This document shows, in pieces, positions 8,724 through 17,454 of a stretch of 52,608 bases of DNA. Under the pieces are notes generated by a model, which saw nothing but the letters and a program-made list of their open reading frames with translations, had not been told where the DNA came from and did not search any database. The position numbers and the translations under genes are program-made. This DNA is from Candidatus Woesearchaeota archaeon (lineage in GTDB: Archaea > Nanobdellota > Nanobdellia > Woesearchaeales > GW2011-AR4): positions 1 to 52,608 of the forward strand of contig JAHWGX010000072.1 in assembly GCA_019323655.1 (NCBI GenBank), given 5' to 3'. Each line of letters starts with the position of its first letter. Position 1 is the first letter of the stretch.

Positions 8724-9572
8724 ATGCTCCTTAATTCATACGCAAAAGTAAACTTTTACCTAAAAATTGGAAAAAAGCTGAAAAATAATTACCACAAAAT
8801 ACAGTCGTTAATGCAGATGGTTGAGCTGCATGACAGAATTTCTTTTGAAAAGCTTGATGAGAGTAGGATAATAATAGAAAGCACCAATAAAGATCTGGAA
8901 AGCAGAAGCAATCTTGCCTATAAAGCTGCCCTGCTCCTAAAACAAAAGTTTAAAGTTAAGGAAGGGGTAAAAATAAATATTGAAAAGAATATTCCCCTGG
9001 CATCTGGATTGGGAGGGGGAAGCTCAAACGCAGCAAATACTTTAATTGCACTAAACAAGCTGTGGAAGCTCGATATCCCGCAAAATAAATTAATCAGTTT
9101 AGGCTCTGAAATTGGCTCTGATGTCCCTTTTTTTGTTGTAGGAAAAAGTGCATTTGTTGAAAGTATTGGAGAGAAAATAAAACCCCTAAGAAAATCCCCT
9201 TCTTTTAATATTGTCCTTGTAAACCCGGGAATTAAAGTTTCAACAGCATGGGCTTATAAAGAATTTGACAAGAATAAAAGCAGATTAAAGCCAAAGGCAA
9301 GCATAAAAGAGCTGATTAAGGCAATAGCCAAAAAAGACATGAAAAAAATAGCAGAAAACATGCATAATGACCTTGACCAGGTAACAGAAAAAAAGTTCAG
9401 GATTATAAAGGAAATAAAATCAAAGTTAAAAAAATTTTATGCCCTGAATTCCATGGTATCCGGCTCAGGCCCGACTGTTTTGGGCTTGTTTGAGAGCATA
9501 TACACTGCAAGGGAAGCATACTTCAAGCTCAGAGATTTATACCCGTTTGTTTATCTGACAAAGAGTTTTTAA
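8724..9572 (+). CDS. ispE: 4-diphosphocytidyl-2-C-methylerythritol kinase (IspE)
   Basis: IspE phosphorylates CDP-methylerythritol in the MEP pathway. The 282-residue protein is a GHMP kinase: AKVNFYLKI at the start (K8), the ATP loop PLASGLGGGSSNAA at 91-104, catalytic D133 in SDVPFF, and a C-terminal MVSGSGPTVLG motif. All expected residues are present. It is the last isoprenoid gene of the run and ends a few bases from the convergent fabI gene. An AT-rich segment with TTAATATATAATTAG at 8693-8707 may carry its own promoter. Confidence 0.95.
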   Translation: MLLNSYAKVNFYLKIGKKLKNNYHKIQSLMQMVELHDRISFEKLDESRIIIESTNKDLESRSNLAYKAALLLKQKFKVKEGVKINIEKNIPLASGLGGGSSNAANTLIALNKLWKLDIPQNKLISLGSEIGSDVPFFVVGKSAFVESIGEKIKPLRKSPSFNIVLVNPGIKVSTAWAYKEFDKNKSRLKPKASIKELIKAIAKKDMKKIAENMHNDLDQVTEKKFRIIKEIKSKLKKFYALNSMVSGSGPTVLGLFESIYTAREAYFKLRDLYPFVYLTKSF

Positions 9573-9576
9573 AAAA

Positions 9577-10347
9577 TTAAAATCCAGTAATGCTATACCC
9601 TGCATCGACATAAATCACCTGCCCTGTTATGTTCTTTGACATGTCAGAGCACAAAAACAGCGCCATATTGGCAACATCATCTGCTGTTATGTTTCTTTTC
9701 AACGGGTTTTTTTCCCTTGCATGCTCAAGCATCTTGTCAAAATCGCTGATTCCGGAAGCCGCCAAAGTTTTTATAGGCCCTGCTGAAATTGCATTTACCC
9801 TTATTCCCTTTTCTCCAAAGTCGCTTGCAAGGTACCTTACGCATGCTTCCAGAGCAGCTTTGCACACTCCCATCACATTGTAATTCGGAATAACTTTTTC
9901 AGAGCCGTAATATGTCATTGTTATTATGCTCCCATCTTCATTCATTATCGGAGCAGCCCTTCTTGAAAGCTCTGCCAGTGAAAAAGAGCTTACTTCCTGG
10001 GCAACCTGATAGCCTCTCCTTGTAACCTCATAAAATTTGCCCTGCAAGTGCTCTTTCTTCGCAAAAGCAATGCTGTGTATTAGGAAATCAACCTTGCCAA
10101 ATTCCTTTTCTACTTTGTTAAAAAACTCTGTAAGCAGCACATCATCAACAACATCGCATTTCTCTGCAAGCGGGTTTTCAAGCATGCCAAGCAATGGCTT
10201 TACAAGCTGCTCTACCCTCTCCTGATAGCCCAAAGCAATCCTTACTCCATTGTCATTTAACTTTTTTGCAATGTGCCATGCTATGCTCTGGTCATTTGCC
10301 ACTCCAAAAACAATTGCCTTTTTGCCCTCCAAATTGAAATTTCCCAT
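9577..10347 (-). CDS. fabI: Enoyl-ACP reductase, NADH-dependent (FabI)
   Basis: FabI reduces trans-2-enoyl-ACP in the last step of bacterial type II fatty acid elongation. From the ATG at 10347 the protein is 256 aa, close to bacterial FabI. It has the SDR nucleotide site GVANDQSIA (15-23) and the catalytic set Y146, Y156 and K163 in the context IPNYNVMGVCKAALE, as in E. coli. An in-frame start at 10455 would add a basic, non-homologous 36-residue extension, whereas 10347 is preceded by a G-rich purine tract (10351-10360) that could be a ribosome-binding site. FabI is unexpected in an archaeon; no other fab gene lies in the window. Confidence 0.93.
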   Translation of the reverse strand: MGNFNLEGKKAIVFGVANDQSIAWHIAKKLNDNGVRIALGYQERVEQLVKPLLGMLENPLAEKCDVVDDVLLTEFFNKVEKEFGKVDFLIHSIAFAKKEHLQGKFYEVTRRGYQVAQEVSSFSLAELSRRAAPIMNEDGSIITMTYYGSEKVIPNYNVMGVCKAALEACVRYLASDFGEKGIRVNAISAGPIKTLAASGISDFDKMLEHAREKNPLKRNITADDVANMALFLCSDMSKNITGQVIYVDAGYSITGF

Positions 10348-10509
10348 TTTCCTGCCCCCCTTAAAATTATTGGCTATCGATTTAATGAATATCCTTAAGG
10401 GATACATCATTGTATATACTCTGAACTTTAAAGGAATTTTTTTATTTTCCCCCATAACCCAGTGGATACAAAGAGCATATATAAAGATTTTGAAAATGCT
10501 TAAAATAAA

Positions 10510-10932
10510 TTAGCCTAGGTGGTGCTTTATTAGTTTTTCGTGCTCAGACAAGCCAAGAATTCCGCCAATTATTCCGAGAACAGGCCCGATTAGGAGCCCT
10601 GCAGCCAAATTTAGCCCGACTATGCTGCTGCAAAGCAGCATTACGCTTCCTCCAAAACAGTGATGCTCTTTTCTCAGGAAGTACACACTCAAAAGCATTA
10701 GCATACTGGCACAAAACTGGATAAATATGGCTGCTCCGAAAAATGAAATGTTCCAAAGTATGTTTGCAGAATTAAGCAACCCCCACAGAAGGAACAGGGA
10801 AACTGCAAAAGTTATAGCCCCTCCCCACAGGCCGTAAAGATACGCAGGCCTTGTAATTTCTATTATTTGCTTATGGGATATAATTGGTTTTGCCGCTTTT
10901 CCTTTCTTCAAATTTTTCACCACTTTTTTCAC
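10510..10932 (-). CDS. Small polytopic membrane protein, unknown
   Basis: This 140-residue protein has a basic N-terminus (residues 1-25), then four hydrophobic segments (roughly 33-52, 58-85, 95-112 and 112-130) and a charged His-rich C-terminus. I recognise no family motif. The GTG at 10932 is about 20 bp downstream of a TATA-like TTTATAAT near 10945-10952, which supports that start and a leaderless mRNA. It lies between convergent or divergent neighbours without operon partners. Confidence 0.65.
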   Translation of the reverse strand: MKKVVKNLKKGKAAKPIISHKQIIEITRPAYLYGLWGGAITFAVSLFLLWGLLNSANILWNISFFGAAIFIQFCASMLMLLSVYFLRKEHHCFGGSVMLLCSSIVGLNLAAGLLIGPVLGIIGGILGLSEHEKLIKHHLG

Positions 10933-11054
10933 CTTACATTTTAATTATAAAGGGGCTATTTAAACTTTTTTGTTTTAATCCGCAAAAAACAAGCTGACCA
11001 AACCAAAAAGCAAATTTTAAATACCAGCCCGATTTCCATAATTTTTGACTTAAA

Positions 11055-11336
11055 ATGGGGGATAGGCTGATAGAGTTCTACGGAACAGAATGCGTGCATT
11101 GCAAGGAGTTGGATCCTATAATTGAAGGAGTGGAAAAAGAAGTCGGGGTAAAAATTACGAGGCTTGAGGTATGGCACAACAGCGAGAACGCAAAATTGCT
11201 GAAGGAATATGACAAAGATAACAATGGAAATGAATGGTGCGGGGGAATCCCTTTTTTTTATAACGAGAAAACAGGAAAAAAGCTTTGCGGCAATGCAAAA
11301 TACGAGAAGCTGAAGGCATGGGCCGAAGGCAAGTGA
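11055..11336 (+). CDS. Thioredoxin-like protein
   Basis: This 93-residue protein opens with a beta strand and the redox motif FYGTECVHCKEL (CxxC: CVHC near residues 13-16), followed by a thioredoxin-like helix. A cis-Pro-like GGIPFFYN lies near residue 66, and two further Cys (NEWCGG and KKLCGN) flank it. It probably acts as a thiol-disulfide oxidoreductase in the cytoplasm, as there is no signal peptide. It lies 57 bp upstream of the PDH E1-alpha gene on the same strand, but a TATA-like TTTATAAACATT at 11347-11358 between them suggests separate transcription. Confidence 0.78.
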   Translation: MGDRLIEFYGTECVHCKELDPIIEGVEKEVGVKITRLEVWHNSENAKLLKEYDKDNNGNEWCGGIPFFYNEKTGKKLCGNAKYEKLKAWAEGK

Positions 11337-11392
11337 TTCGGAAAAATTTATAAACATTCCAAAAATAAAACCAGATCATATCAGGGGGATTC

Positions 11393-12451
11393 ATGGCAAA
11401 AAGAATATTGCATAGCTTTAATGTAGAATATCTGCAGGTTATGGACGAGGACGGCAAGGTTGACAAGGAACTTATGCCTAAGCTAAGCAGCAAGCAGATA
11501 AAAGAGATTTACGAGCTGATGGTTCTTGTAAGGGCTTTTGATGACAAGGCTTTCTCATTGCAAAGGCAGGGCAGGATAGGGACATTTCTGCAGGTTAAGG
11601 GCCAGGAAGCTTCGCAGGTCGGCTCTGCATATGCCCTGGGAGAAAAAGACTGGCTTTTCCCGATGTACAGGAGCAGCGGAGCTTTAATAACAAGAAAACA
11701 GCCCATGAGGATGATTCTGCAGTACTACGGCGGTGATGAAAGAGGCCTTAAAGCCCCTGAAAAGCTGAATAATTTTCCAATAACAATTTGTGTCGGAACG
11801 CAGATACCCCTTGCGACAGGGTGCGCATGGGCATCCAGGCTGAAAAAAGAAAAATCTGTTTCTCTTGTTTATTTTGGCGACGGAGCCTCATCAAAAGGGG
11901 ATTTTCACGAAGGGCTGAACTTTGCTGGAGTTTTTAAGATTCCATGCATCTATGTCTGCGAAAATAACCAGTATGCAATCTCAGTGCCAAGAGCAGGACA
12001 GACTGCAGCAGAAACAATTGCGCAGAAGGCAATCGCTTACGGCATAAGCGGCATACAGGTTGACGGGAATGATGTTTTTGCTGTCTACAAGGCGGCAAAA
12101 GGCGCTGTTGACAATGCAAGAGCAGGAAAAGGGTCAGCTTTAATAGAGTCTTTTACTTACAGGATGGCAGACCATTCCACTTCAGATGATGCAAAAAGAT
12201 ACAGGCCGGAAGAGGAAGCTAAGTCATGGATCAAAAAAGACCCCATAGCGCGCCTTGAGAAATATATGAAAGCTGAAAAATTGCTTGATGACAATTATAA
12301 GAAGCAGGTTTTTGAAAAAGCAAAGCAGATGGTTGAGAATGAAGTCGAGGCTTATGAAAAAACAGAGCCTCAGGATCCGGAAGATATTTTCAGGTACACG
12401 TTTGCAAAAATGACTCCTGAGCTTGAGGAGCAGTCCAGGGAAATAGAATGA
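11393..12451 (+). CDS. pdhA: Pyruvate / 2-oxoacid dehydrogenase E1 component, alpha subunit
   Basis: E1-alpha binds thiamine diphosphate and, with E1-beta, decarboxylates pyruvate or a related 2-oxoacid. The ThDP motif runs from GDG (162-164) through FHEGLNFAGVFKIP to NN (191-192). The phosphorylation-loop-like segment YRMADHSTSDDA is also present. At 352 aa the length is normal. A purine tract CAGGGGG precedes the ATG by about 5 bases. The last four bases overlap the E1-beta start (ATGA), so the subunits are translationally coupled. Substrate preference (pyruvate versus branched-chain oxoacids) cannot be fixed from sequence alone. Confidence 0.92.
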   Translation: MAKRILHSFNVEYLQVMDEDGKVDKELMPKLSSKQIKEIYELMVLVRAFDDKAFSLQRQGRIGTFLQVKGQEASQVGSAYALGEKDWLFPMYRSSGALITRKQPMRMILQYYGGDERGLKAPEKLNNFPITICVGTQIPLATGCAWASRLKKEKSVSLVYFGDGASSKGDFHEGLNFAGVFKIPCIYVCENNQYAISVPRAGQTAAETIAQKAIAYGISGIQVDGNDVFAVYKAAKGAVDNARAGKGSALIESFTYRMADHSTSDDAKRYRPEEEAKSWIKKDPIARLEKYMKAEKLLDDNYKKQVFEKAKQMVENEVEAYEKTEPQDPEDIFRYTFAKMTPELEEQSREIE

Positions 12452-13416
12452 CAAAGATGAATGTTGTGGAGGCTGTTAATTCAGCATTAAGGAATGAGCT
12501 CAGAAGAGATAAAAGAGTGATCTTGTTAGGGGAGGATGTTGGAAAAAACGGTGGTGTTTTCAGGTGCACAGACGGGCTGCAAAAGGAATTCGGCCCTGAG
12601 CGTGTAATTGATACGCCTCTGGCAGAGCTTGGGATTATAGGAACATCAATTGGATTAGCTGTTAATGGCATGCTTCCGGTAGCAGAAATACAGTTCTCAG
12701 GATTTATGTACGGCCCTTTTGACCAGATTTTCAGCCATGCAGCAAGGATAAGAATGAGAAGCAGAGGCAGGTTTTCTGTTCCGTTGGTCATAAGGACGCC
12801 TTGCGGCGGAGGAATAAAGGCCTTGGAATTGCATTGTGAATCAGGAGAATCAATATTCGCACACTCTACAGGCTTAAAGGTTGTTTTTCCTTCAGGGCCT
12901 TACAAGACAAAAGGGCTGCTTATTTCCGCAATAAGAGACCCTGATCCTATTATTTTTATGGAGCCGATGAGAGTCTACAGGGCAATAAAGGAAGAAGTTC
13001 CGGACGAGGCATATGCTTTGCCTTTGGGAAAGGCTTCCATCGAGCAGGAAGGCTCTGATTTGACAGTTATCTCTTATGGCTCTATGCTGAAGTATGTGAA
13101 AGAGGCTTTGGCAAAATCAAATTATTCAGCAGAAATTATTGACCTGCTTTCAATAGTTCCTATGGATACAGAAACCATAGTCAGATCTGTAAAAAAAACA
13201 GGAAGGTGCGTAATAGTCCATGAAGCTCCAAGAACTTGCGGGCTTGCTGCTGAGATAATCGCGAGAATAAATGAAAAATGCTTTTTTTGCTTGGAGGCGC
13301 CTGTTGAGCGCGTTACAGGCTTTGACATTGCGCTTCCTTTTGCAAAGCTTGAGAATTACCACATTCCAGATGAGAAGAGAATCCTGAAAGCAGTAAACAG
13401 GGTTATGAAGCAATAA
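12448..13416 (+). CDS. pdhB: Pyruvate / 2-oxoacid dehydrogenase E1 component, beta subunit
   Basis: E1-beta completes the heterotetrameric E1 enzyme. Typical features of the 322-residue chain are LLGEDVGKNGGVFR near residue 27, DTPLAELGIIG near 52, the AEIQFSGFMYGPFDQI segment, and the C-terminal transketolase domain with DLLSIVPMDTETI and VIVHEAPRTCGLAAEI. It overlaps pdhA by 4 bp and the E2 gene follows 53 bp downstream, giving the usual alpha-beta-E2 operon. Confidence 0.93.
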   Translation: MTKMNVVEAVNSALRNELRRDKRVILLGEDVGKNGGVFRCTDGLQKEFGPERVIDTPLAELGIIGTSIGLAVNGMLPVAEIQFSGFMYGPFDQIFSHAARIRMRSRGRFSVPLVIRTPCGGGIKALELHCESGESIFAHSTGLKVVFPSGPYKTKGLLISAIRDPDPIIFMEPMRVYRAIKEEVPDEAYALPLGKASIEQEGSDLTVISYGSMLKYVKEALAKSNYSAEIIDLLSIVPMDTETIVRSVKKTGRCVIVHEAPRTCGLAAEIIARINEKCFFCLEAPVERVTGFDIALPFAKLENYHIPDEKRILKAVNRVMKQ

Positions 13417-13469
13417 GTTTAAAAGTTTGAAGAAATACTAATTTAATAATAAAAAAAGTCTTGATAAAA

Positions 13470-14639
13470 ATGGCATTTGAGTTTAAGTTTCCGGATGTTG
13501 GAGAGGGAGTTACTGAAGGCACAATTATAAAGTGGAAGGTCAAGGAAGGCGACAAAGTAGAGGCAGACCAGCCTCTTGCAGAAGTAGAAACAGACAAAGC
13601 TGTTGTGGAGCCGCCAAGCCCTAAAAAAGGGACTATATTAAAGCTTCCCCATAAGGAAGGGGAAACGATTAAAGTTGGAGAAGTTCTTGCTGTAATAGGA
13701 GAGAAAGGGGAAAAGGTTAAGGAAACGCCTTACACAGGCAGCGTAGTCGGTTTTCTTGAGGAAGCTCCTGAAGAGGAAAGGCCGTGCAAAAAAGTTCTTG
13801 CAGCTCCAGCTGTAAGAAATCTTGCAAAAGACCTCAAAGTTGACTTAACAAAAATAAGCGGGACAGGCCCTGAAGGGCGAATAACTGAATGCGATGTAAG
13901 GAAAGCCGGAACTGCAAGAGCCAAAGTAAGGAAAAAGTACGACTTTTATGGCTATATTGAACGGGTTCCATTAAAAGGAATAAGGAAGATTACTGCTGAC
14001 AAGATGAGGGAAGCTGTATCCAATGCAGCTTTGGTAACGCACCATGACCATGTTGATGTGACTGAGCTTTCTGCCGCTAGGGGAAGAGAAAAAGAAAAGG
14101 CGGCAAAGAAAGGGATACACTTGACATATTTGCCGTATATAGTAAAAGCTGCGATAGAGGCTTTGAAGAAGCATCCTTATGTCGCTTCCAGCGTGGAAGA
14201 TGATGAAGTGATAATAAAAAAATACTATAACCTTGGAGTTGCAATTGATACTCAGGAAGGGTTAATGGTTCCAGTCATAAAAGGAGCTGACAAGAAAAGC
14301 CTTTATGATTTGGCAGCCGAAGTAAATAATTTTGTGGAAAAGGCAAAAACAAGAAAAATTGACTTGATGGACCTGAAAGGCGGAGTTTTCACAATAACCA
14401 ATATAGGAGTGATAGGAAGCACTTACTTTACCCCTATTGTAAATTATCCGGAAACATGCATCTTAGGCACTGGAAGGATTGAGGAAAGAGCAACTGTAAT
14501 TAACGGCAAGATTGAAATAAGAAAAATAATGCCGATTTCCTTTACCTATGACCATCGTGTTCTTGACGGAGCAGAAGCGGCAAGGTTCATGAACGACCTA
14601 AGGGATTTGCTGGAGAAGCCTGGTTCTTTGTCGGGTTAA
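13470..14639 (+). CDS. pdhC: Dihydrolipoyl acyltransferase (E2) of the 2-oxoacid dehydrogenase complex
   Basis: E2 forms the core of the complex and transfers the acyl group to CoA. From the ATG at 13470 it has one lipoyl domain (1-78) with lipoyl-lysine K43 in ETDKAVVE, a short linker, an E1/E3-binding domain (about 109-146, AAPAVRNLAKDLKVDL) and a catalytic domain from about 165 to the end with the active-site DHRVLDG motif. Length (389 aa) suits a single-lipoyl-domain E2. Lipoylation enzymes and E3 (dihydrolipoamide dehydrogenase) are not in the window. The ATG at 13461 would add only three residues. Confidence 0.93.
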   Translation: MAFEFKFPDVGEGVTEGTIIKWKVKEGDKVEADQPLAEVETDKAVVEPPSPKKGTILKLPHKEGETIKVGEVLAVIGEKGEKVKETPYTGSVVGFLEEAPEEERPCKKVLAAPAVRNLAKDLKVDLTKISGTGPEGRITECDVRKAGTARAKVRKKYDFYGYIERVPLKGIRKITADKMREAVSNAALVTHHDHVDVTELSAARGREKEKAAKKGIHLTYLPYIVKAAIEALKKHPYVASSVEDDEVIIKKYYNLGVAIDTQEGLMVPVIKGADKKSLYDLAAEVNNFVEKAKTRKIDLMDLKGGVFTITNIGVIGSTYFTPIVNYPETCILGTGRIEERATVINGKIEIRKIMPISFTYDHRVLDGAEAARFMNDLRDLLEKPGSLSG

Positions 14640-14647
14640 GAAAAATT

Positions 14648-16246
14648 TTATGTGGTAAACAACCTGTAGATTCTTGTTATCTTGTTAGGAAGCTTTGCCA
14701 CATCATCTATTACGACCCATCTGCTGTTTGCATACATTCTCGGCAAATAACCAGCTACTTCTTTGTCTACAGTAATGCAAAAAGACTTTATACCGTATCC
14801 TCGGGATTCTCTTAATGCCATTCGCGCGTCTTCAATAGCATAATCGCCATGGTAACCAGTGTCTTGCGGCTTACCATCGCTCAGTAAAATAATCAGTTTT
14901 GTCTTTTCTTCTCTTGTTCTTAATTTCATTGCAGTGTGCCTAATTGCAGGAGCAATTCTCGTGGCTTGCTTGCTTTCCATTGCTGAGATTTTACTTTGCG
15001 TTTTTTGGCCATACGGTTCCTCGAAATCCTTAATATTATAGAACATCACATTTTCCCTTCCAAACCCTGAGAAAGCGTAAATGGCAAATGCGTCTCCTAA
15101 TTCCTGCAATGCCTCTGACATAATAATCAACGCCTCTTTTTCACAGGCTATTGTTGTTCCCCCTGTGCTCGCACTCACATCAACAAGAAATGCTACTGCT
15201 ATGTCCCTTGACTTTCTTTCAATCCGTATATAGTTTCTTTCTGACGGACAAAGTTTAAGTCTTTTATCAATAAAATACTGTACTGCGGCATCTAGGTCAA
15301 TATCATTTCCGTCAAACTGCCCCCTTAATTTTACTGGGCCTTCTGGTCTGAGCATCTGAAACTCCCTTCTGATGGTCTTGATTAACCCTTTATGCCTCCG
15401 AGTTGTTTCGAGATAGAATTGATTTGAACCTCCCTCTAAATTTTGTTCTCTAACCTTTACCCAATTTGGCCTGTAATCTAGAATGTCATTTCCCCATTCA
15501 GGATATAAATGAGCACCTGGTTCTTTTTCAAGTGTACCTTCAGCCGTAATAACTGTTCCAAGGTCTCTTAGGTAAAACCCAACTTTATTTGGCTCAAGAG
15601 CATCAACTTGCGACTCAACATCTTTGGGTGTGATGCCTTTTTTGAACAATGTCAGTAAAAGTTTTTTTATGGAATCTTCTGAAGCATACTGCTCTAAAGG
15701 TTCCTGCGGCTTTTGCTCCATTCCCCCCCTAATTCCTTGCTCAATTTTCTCAGTAATTTTTTTTGCTGTCCTTCCGAAATTCCCTATAGTTTCGTTAACT
15801 TTAGCTTGATCCAAAGGCTGTGAAAAAGGATGTATTTGCTTATATTCTCCTTTAAAATTGGAGTCTATCAAGAAGTATATTTCAGCAGCAACCCTTGCAG
15901 TTCCATGCACATCTGTGTCAGAAGAAGCTAATTTTTGGCTTAGCGACAAAGCTTGGTTAACTGCTCTTTCTATATATTCTGGAATTCTTTCTTTTGTTTT
16001 TCCTGAACATAACACCTGTGCTATAATCTCAACTGCTTTTTGCTTATCATCGACCAATTCTTCAAGAGAAGGCCTTTTATCTATCATATGAGTATTAATT
16101 TCTTTTATTTGCTCACTAAGGGCAGGATATTCTGATTGCAACCTTGAGTTTACTCTGTAATCTTCAAGAATTGTCATGAGATCCTTAGCTAACGGGGGCT
16201 CAGGAAAGAGTTCATAAAACCGCTCTAAATCGCTTTTACTGCTCAT
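14648..16246 (-). CDS. VWA-domain protein related to NorD/CobT-type MoxR partners
   Basis: The C-terminal third (about 350-532) is a von Willebrand A domain with a MIDAS motif DVSAST, a later Thr in the Q-ATRIAP segment and LLSDGKP. This resembles NorD-like proteins that work with MoxR/CbbQ AAA+ ATPases to remodel metalloenzymes. The N-terminal two thirds are helical, charged and without a recognised domain. No MoxR gene is in the window, so the partner must lie elsewhere or be absent. A TATA-like TTTATAAATA at about 16271-16280 sits about 30 bp before the ATG. No signal peptide, so probably cytoplasmic. Confidence 0.78.
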   Translation of the reverse strand: MSSKSDLERFYELFPEPPLAKDLMTILEDYRVNSRLQSEYPALSEQIKEINTHMIDKRPSLEELVDDKQKAVEIIAQVLCSGKTKERIPEYIERAVNQALSLSQKLASSDTDVHGTARVAAEIYFLIDSNFKGEYKQIHPFSQPLDQAKVNETIGNFGRTAKKITEKIEQGIRGGMEQKPQEPLEQYASEDSIKKLLLTLFKKGITPKDVESQVDALEPNKVGFYLRDLGTVITAEGTLEKEPGAHLYPEWGNDILDYRPNWVKVREQNLEGGSNQFYLETTRRHKGLIKTIRREFQMLRPEGPVKLRGQFDGNDIDLDAAVQYFIDKRLKLCPSERNYIRIERKSRDIAVAFLVDVSASTGGTTIACEKEALIIMSEALQELGDAFAIYAFSGFGRENVMFYNIKDFEEPYGQKTQSKISAMESKQATRIAPAIRHTAMKLRTREEKTKLIILLSDGKPQDTGYHGDYAIEDARMALRESRGYGIKSFCITVDKEVAGYLPRMYANSRWVVIDDVAKLPNKITRIYRLFTT

Positions 16247-16522
16247 TTGAATTTCTATAAGCCTAAAGATTATTTATAAAGGATATCCTTGCACACAAAC
16301 TAACCTTAATGGTAAGAATGTAAATAGACCTGCTCTGGCAGAAGATAGTCTTTTACCAATAGAAACCCTGTCTTCCAAACTCTTTATGGTTAGTTCTTTC
16401 TCCATGAGAAGAGGGTAATTAGTTGTAATATAAAATTTCTTGCTCCCTCCTTGAATATTAGCATTAATAAGTAGTAACAAAATAGAAAGATTTATAAACC
16501 TTAATTACTTAATCTTGCGTAA
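16247..16522. other. Divergent promoter region, no convincing gene
   Basis: This 276-bp gap separates divergent genes. TATA boxes lie at about 16271-16280 (minus, for the VWA gene) and 16491-16500 (plus, TTTATAAACC, 28 bp before the ATG at 16523). A 68-codon minus-strand frame at 16274-16480 has no promoter, ribosome-binding site or recognisable domain, and I do not call it a gene. Confidence 0.45.
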
Positions 16523-17362
16523 ATGAAACCGCAAATAAATCTAGAAAAAGGAGTGCATATAGTAGATGAAGAAGGTTATATTGAGGGTAGTAGTAATAGC
16601 ATAGATTCCACTACATATGATCTTGTTAATCGGATACTTGGGACGGATAGTAGTGCAATTATATACGACCAAGATGCTAATAGGGGAGAATACATGGCCT
16701 ACTTTGCAGTTAGGCTTAGATGTGCAGAAAAGCCAAATGGAAGGGCAAGTGATAGGGTAGGGATACTCATCACACCAAAAACTTATTTGATAGGAGATTT
16801 AACCGAGGTAAAAAAGGAAATTGAAAAAAAAGTAAATGAGACGACATTTGGGCTATACAACTCTGAAGGAACTCCAGGAGGGTTTTACCCAAGCGCAAAT
16901 TCTTTATTCAGCTGGAAGTTTAAACTGGATGAACAAATTACAGAATATATTGTTTTAAAGAAAGGATCTGGAGTAAAACCCGTTAAATTTAGTCTTGAAG
17001 GACTATGTGCCTTACCTTTTTGGATGGAATCTAAAGAACCTCTTTCAGCTTATATTACAGACTCAATTCATGCACCATCTGGTTGGGATTTTGATCTCTT
17101 GCTTATAACAGATGTAATAAAAGCTCATGAAGATGCTAAGAAGCACCAAACTGGAGAAAAGGGAAGGTTGGACTACAATGAGTCGAGACTTGGAGATTTG
17201 GAAGCAGTATTCGCAGCAAAAGCAAGAAACAGAGAAGAAAGAAAGAAATTAAAGCGCGATAGAGAACTGGGTATAAGAAGTTTAAATAGCGCAACCACAA
17301 CAGTAAAAGAATACGAAGCACTAATAAAAACGCTTAAAAGCTTAGGAGTTTTAGAGGCATAG
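16523..17362 (+). CDS. Hypothetical protein with C-terminal charged helical region
   Basis: I do not recognise this 279-residue soluble protein. Residues 1 to about 185 look like a mixed alpha/beta globular domain (with segments such as RVGILITPKTYLIGDL and PGGFYPSANSLFSWKF). Residues about 200-279 are highly charged and helical, with DLEAVFAAKARNREERKKLKRDRE, and end in a short helix. There is no signal peptide or membrane segment. A TATA box 28 bp before the ATG supports the start. It diverges from the VWA gene, so shared control is possible, but nothing shows they act together. Confidence 0.6.
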   Translation: MKPQINLEKGVHIVDEEGYIEGSSNSIDSTTYDLVNRILGTDSSAIIYDQDANRGEYMAYFAVRLRCAEKPNGRASDRVGILITPKTYLIGDLTEVKKEIEKKVNETTFGLYNSEGTPGGFYPSANSLFSWKFKLDEQITEYIVLKKGSGVKPVKFSLEGLCALPFWMESKEPLSAYITDSIHAPSGWDFDLLLITDVIKAHEDAKKHQTGEKGRLDYNESRLGDLEAVFAAKARNREERKKLKRDRELGIRSLNSATTTVKEYEALIKTLKSLGVLEA

Positions 17363-17454
17363 ACCTTGTTTTATATTTCTTAATTTTATCGCTAATCGAG
17401 AGCATTCTAAAAACCCAAAAACAATTTAAACCTTAACATTTTATCATTGCTAAA

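Noticed and set aside
10348..10455. 36-residue N-terminal extension of FabI
   Set aside because: The extension is basic and non-homologous, while the ATG at 10347 follows a G-rich purine tract and gives standard FabI length.
16274..16480. 68-codon minus-strand frame upstream of the VWA gene
   Set aside because: No promoter, ribosome-binding site or recognisable motif, and it overlaps the probable promoter of the VWA gene.
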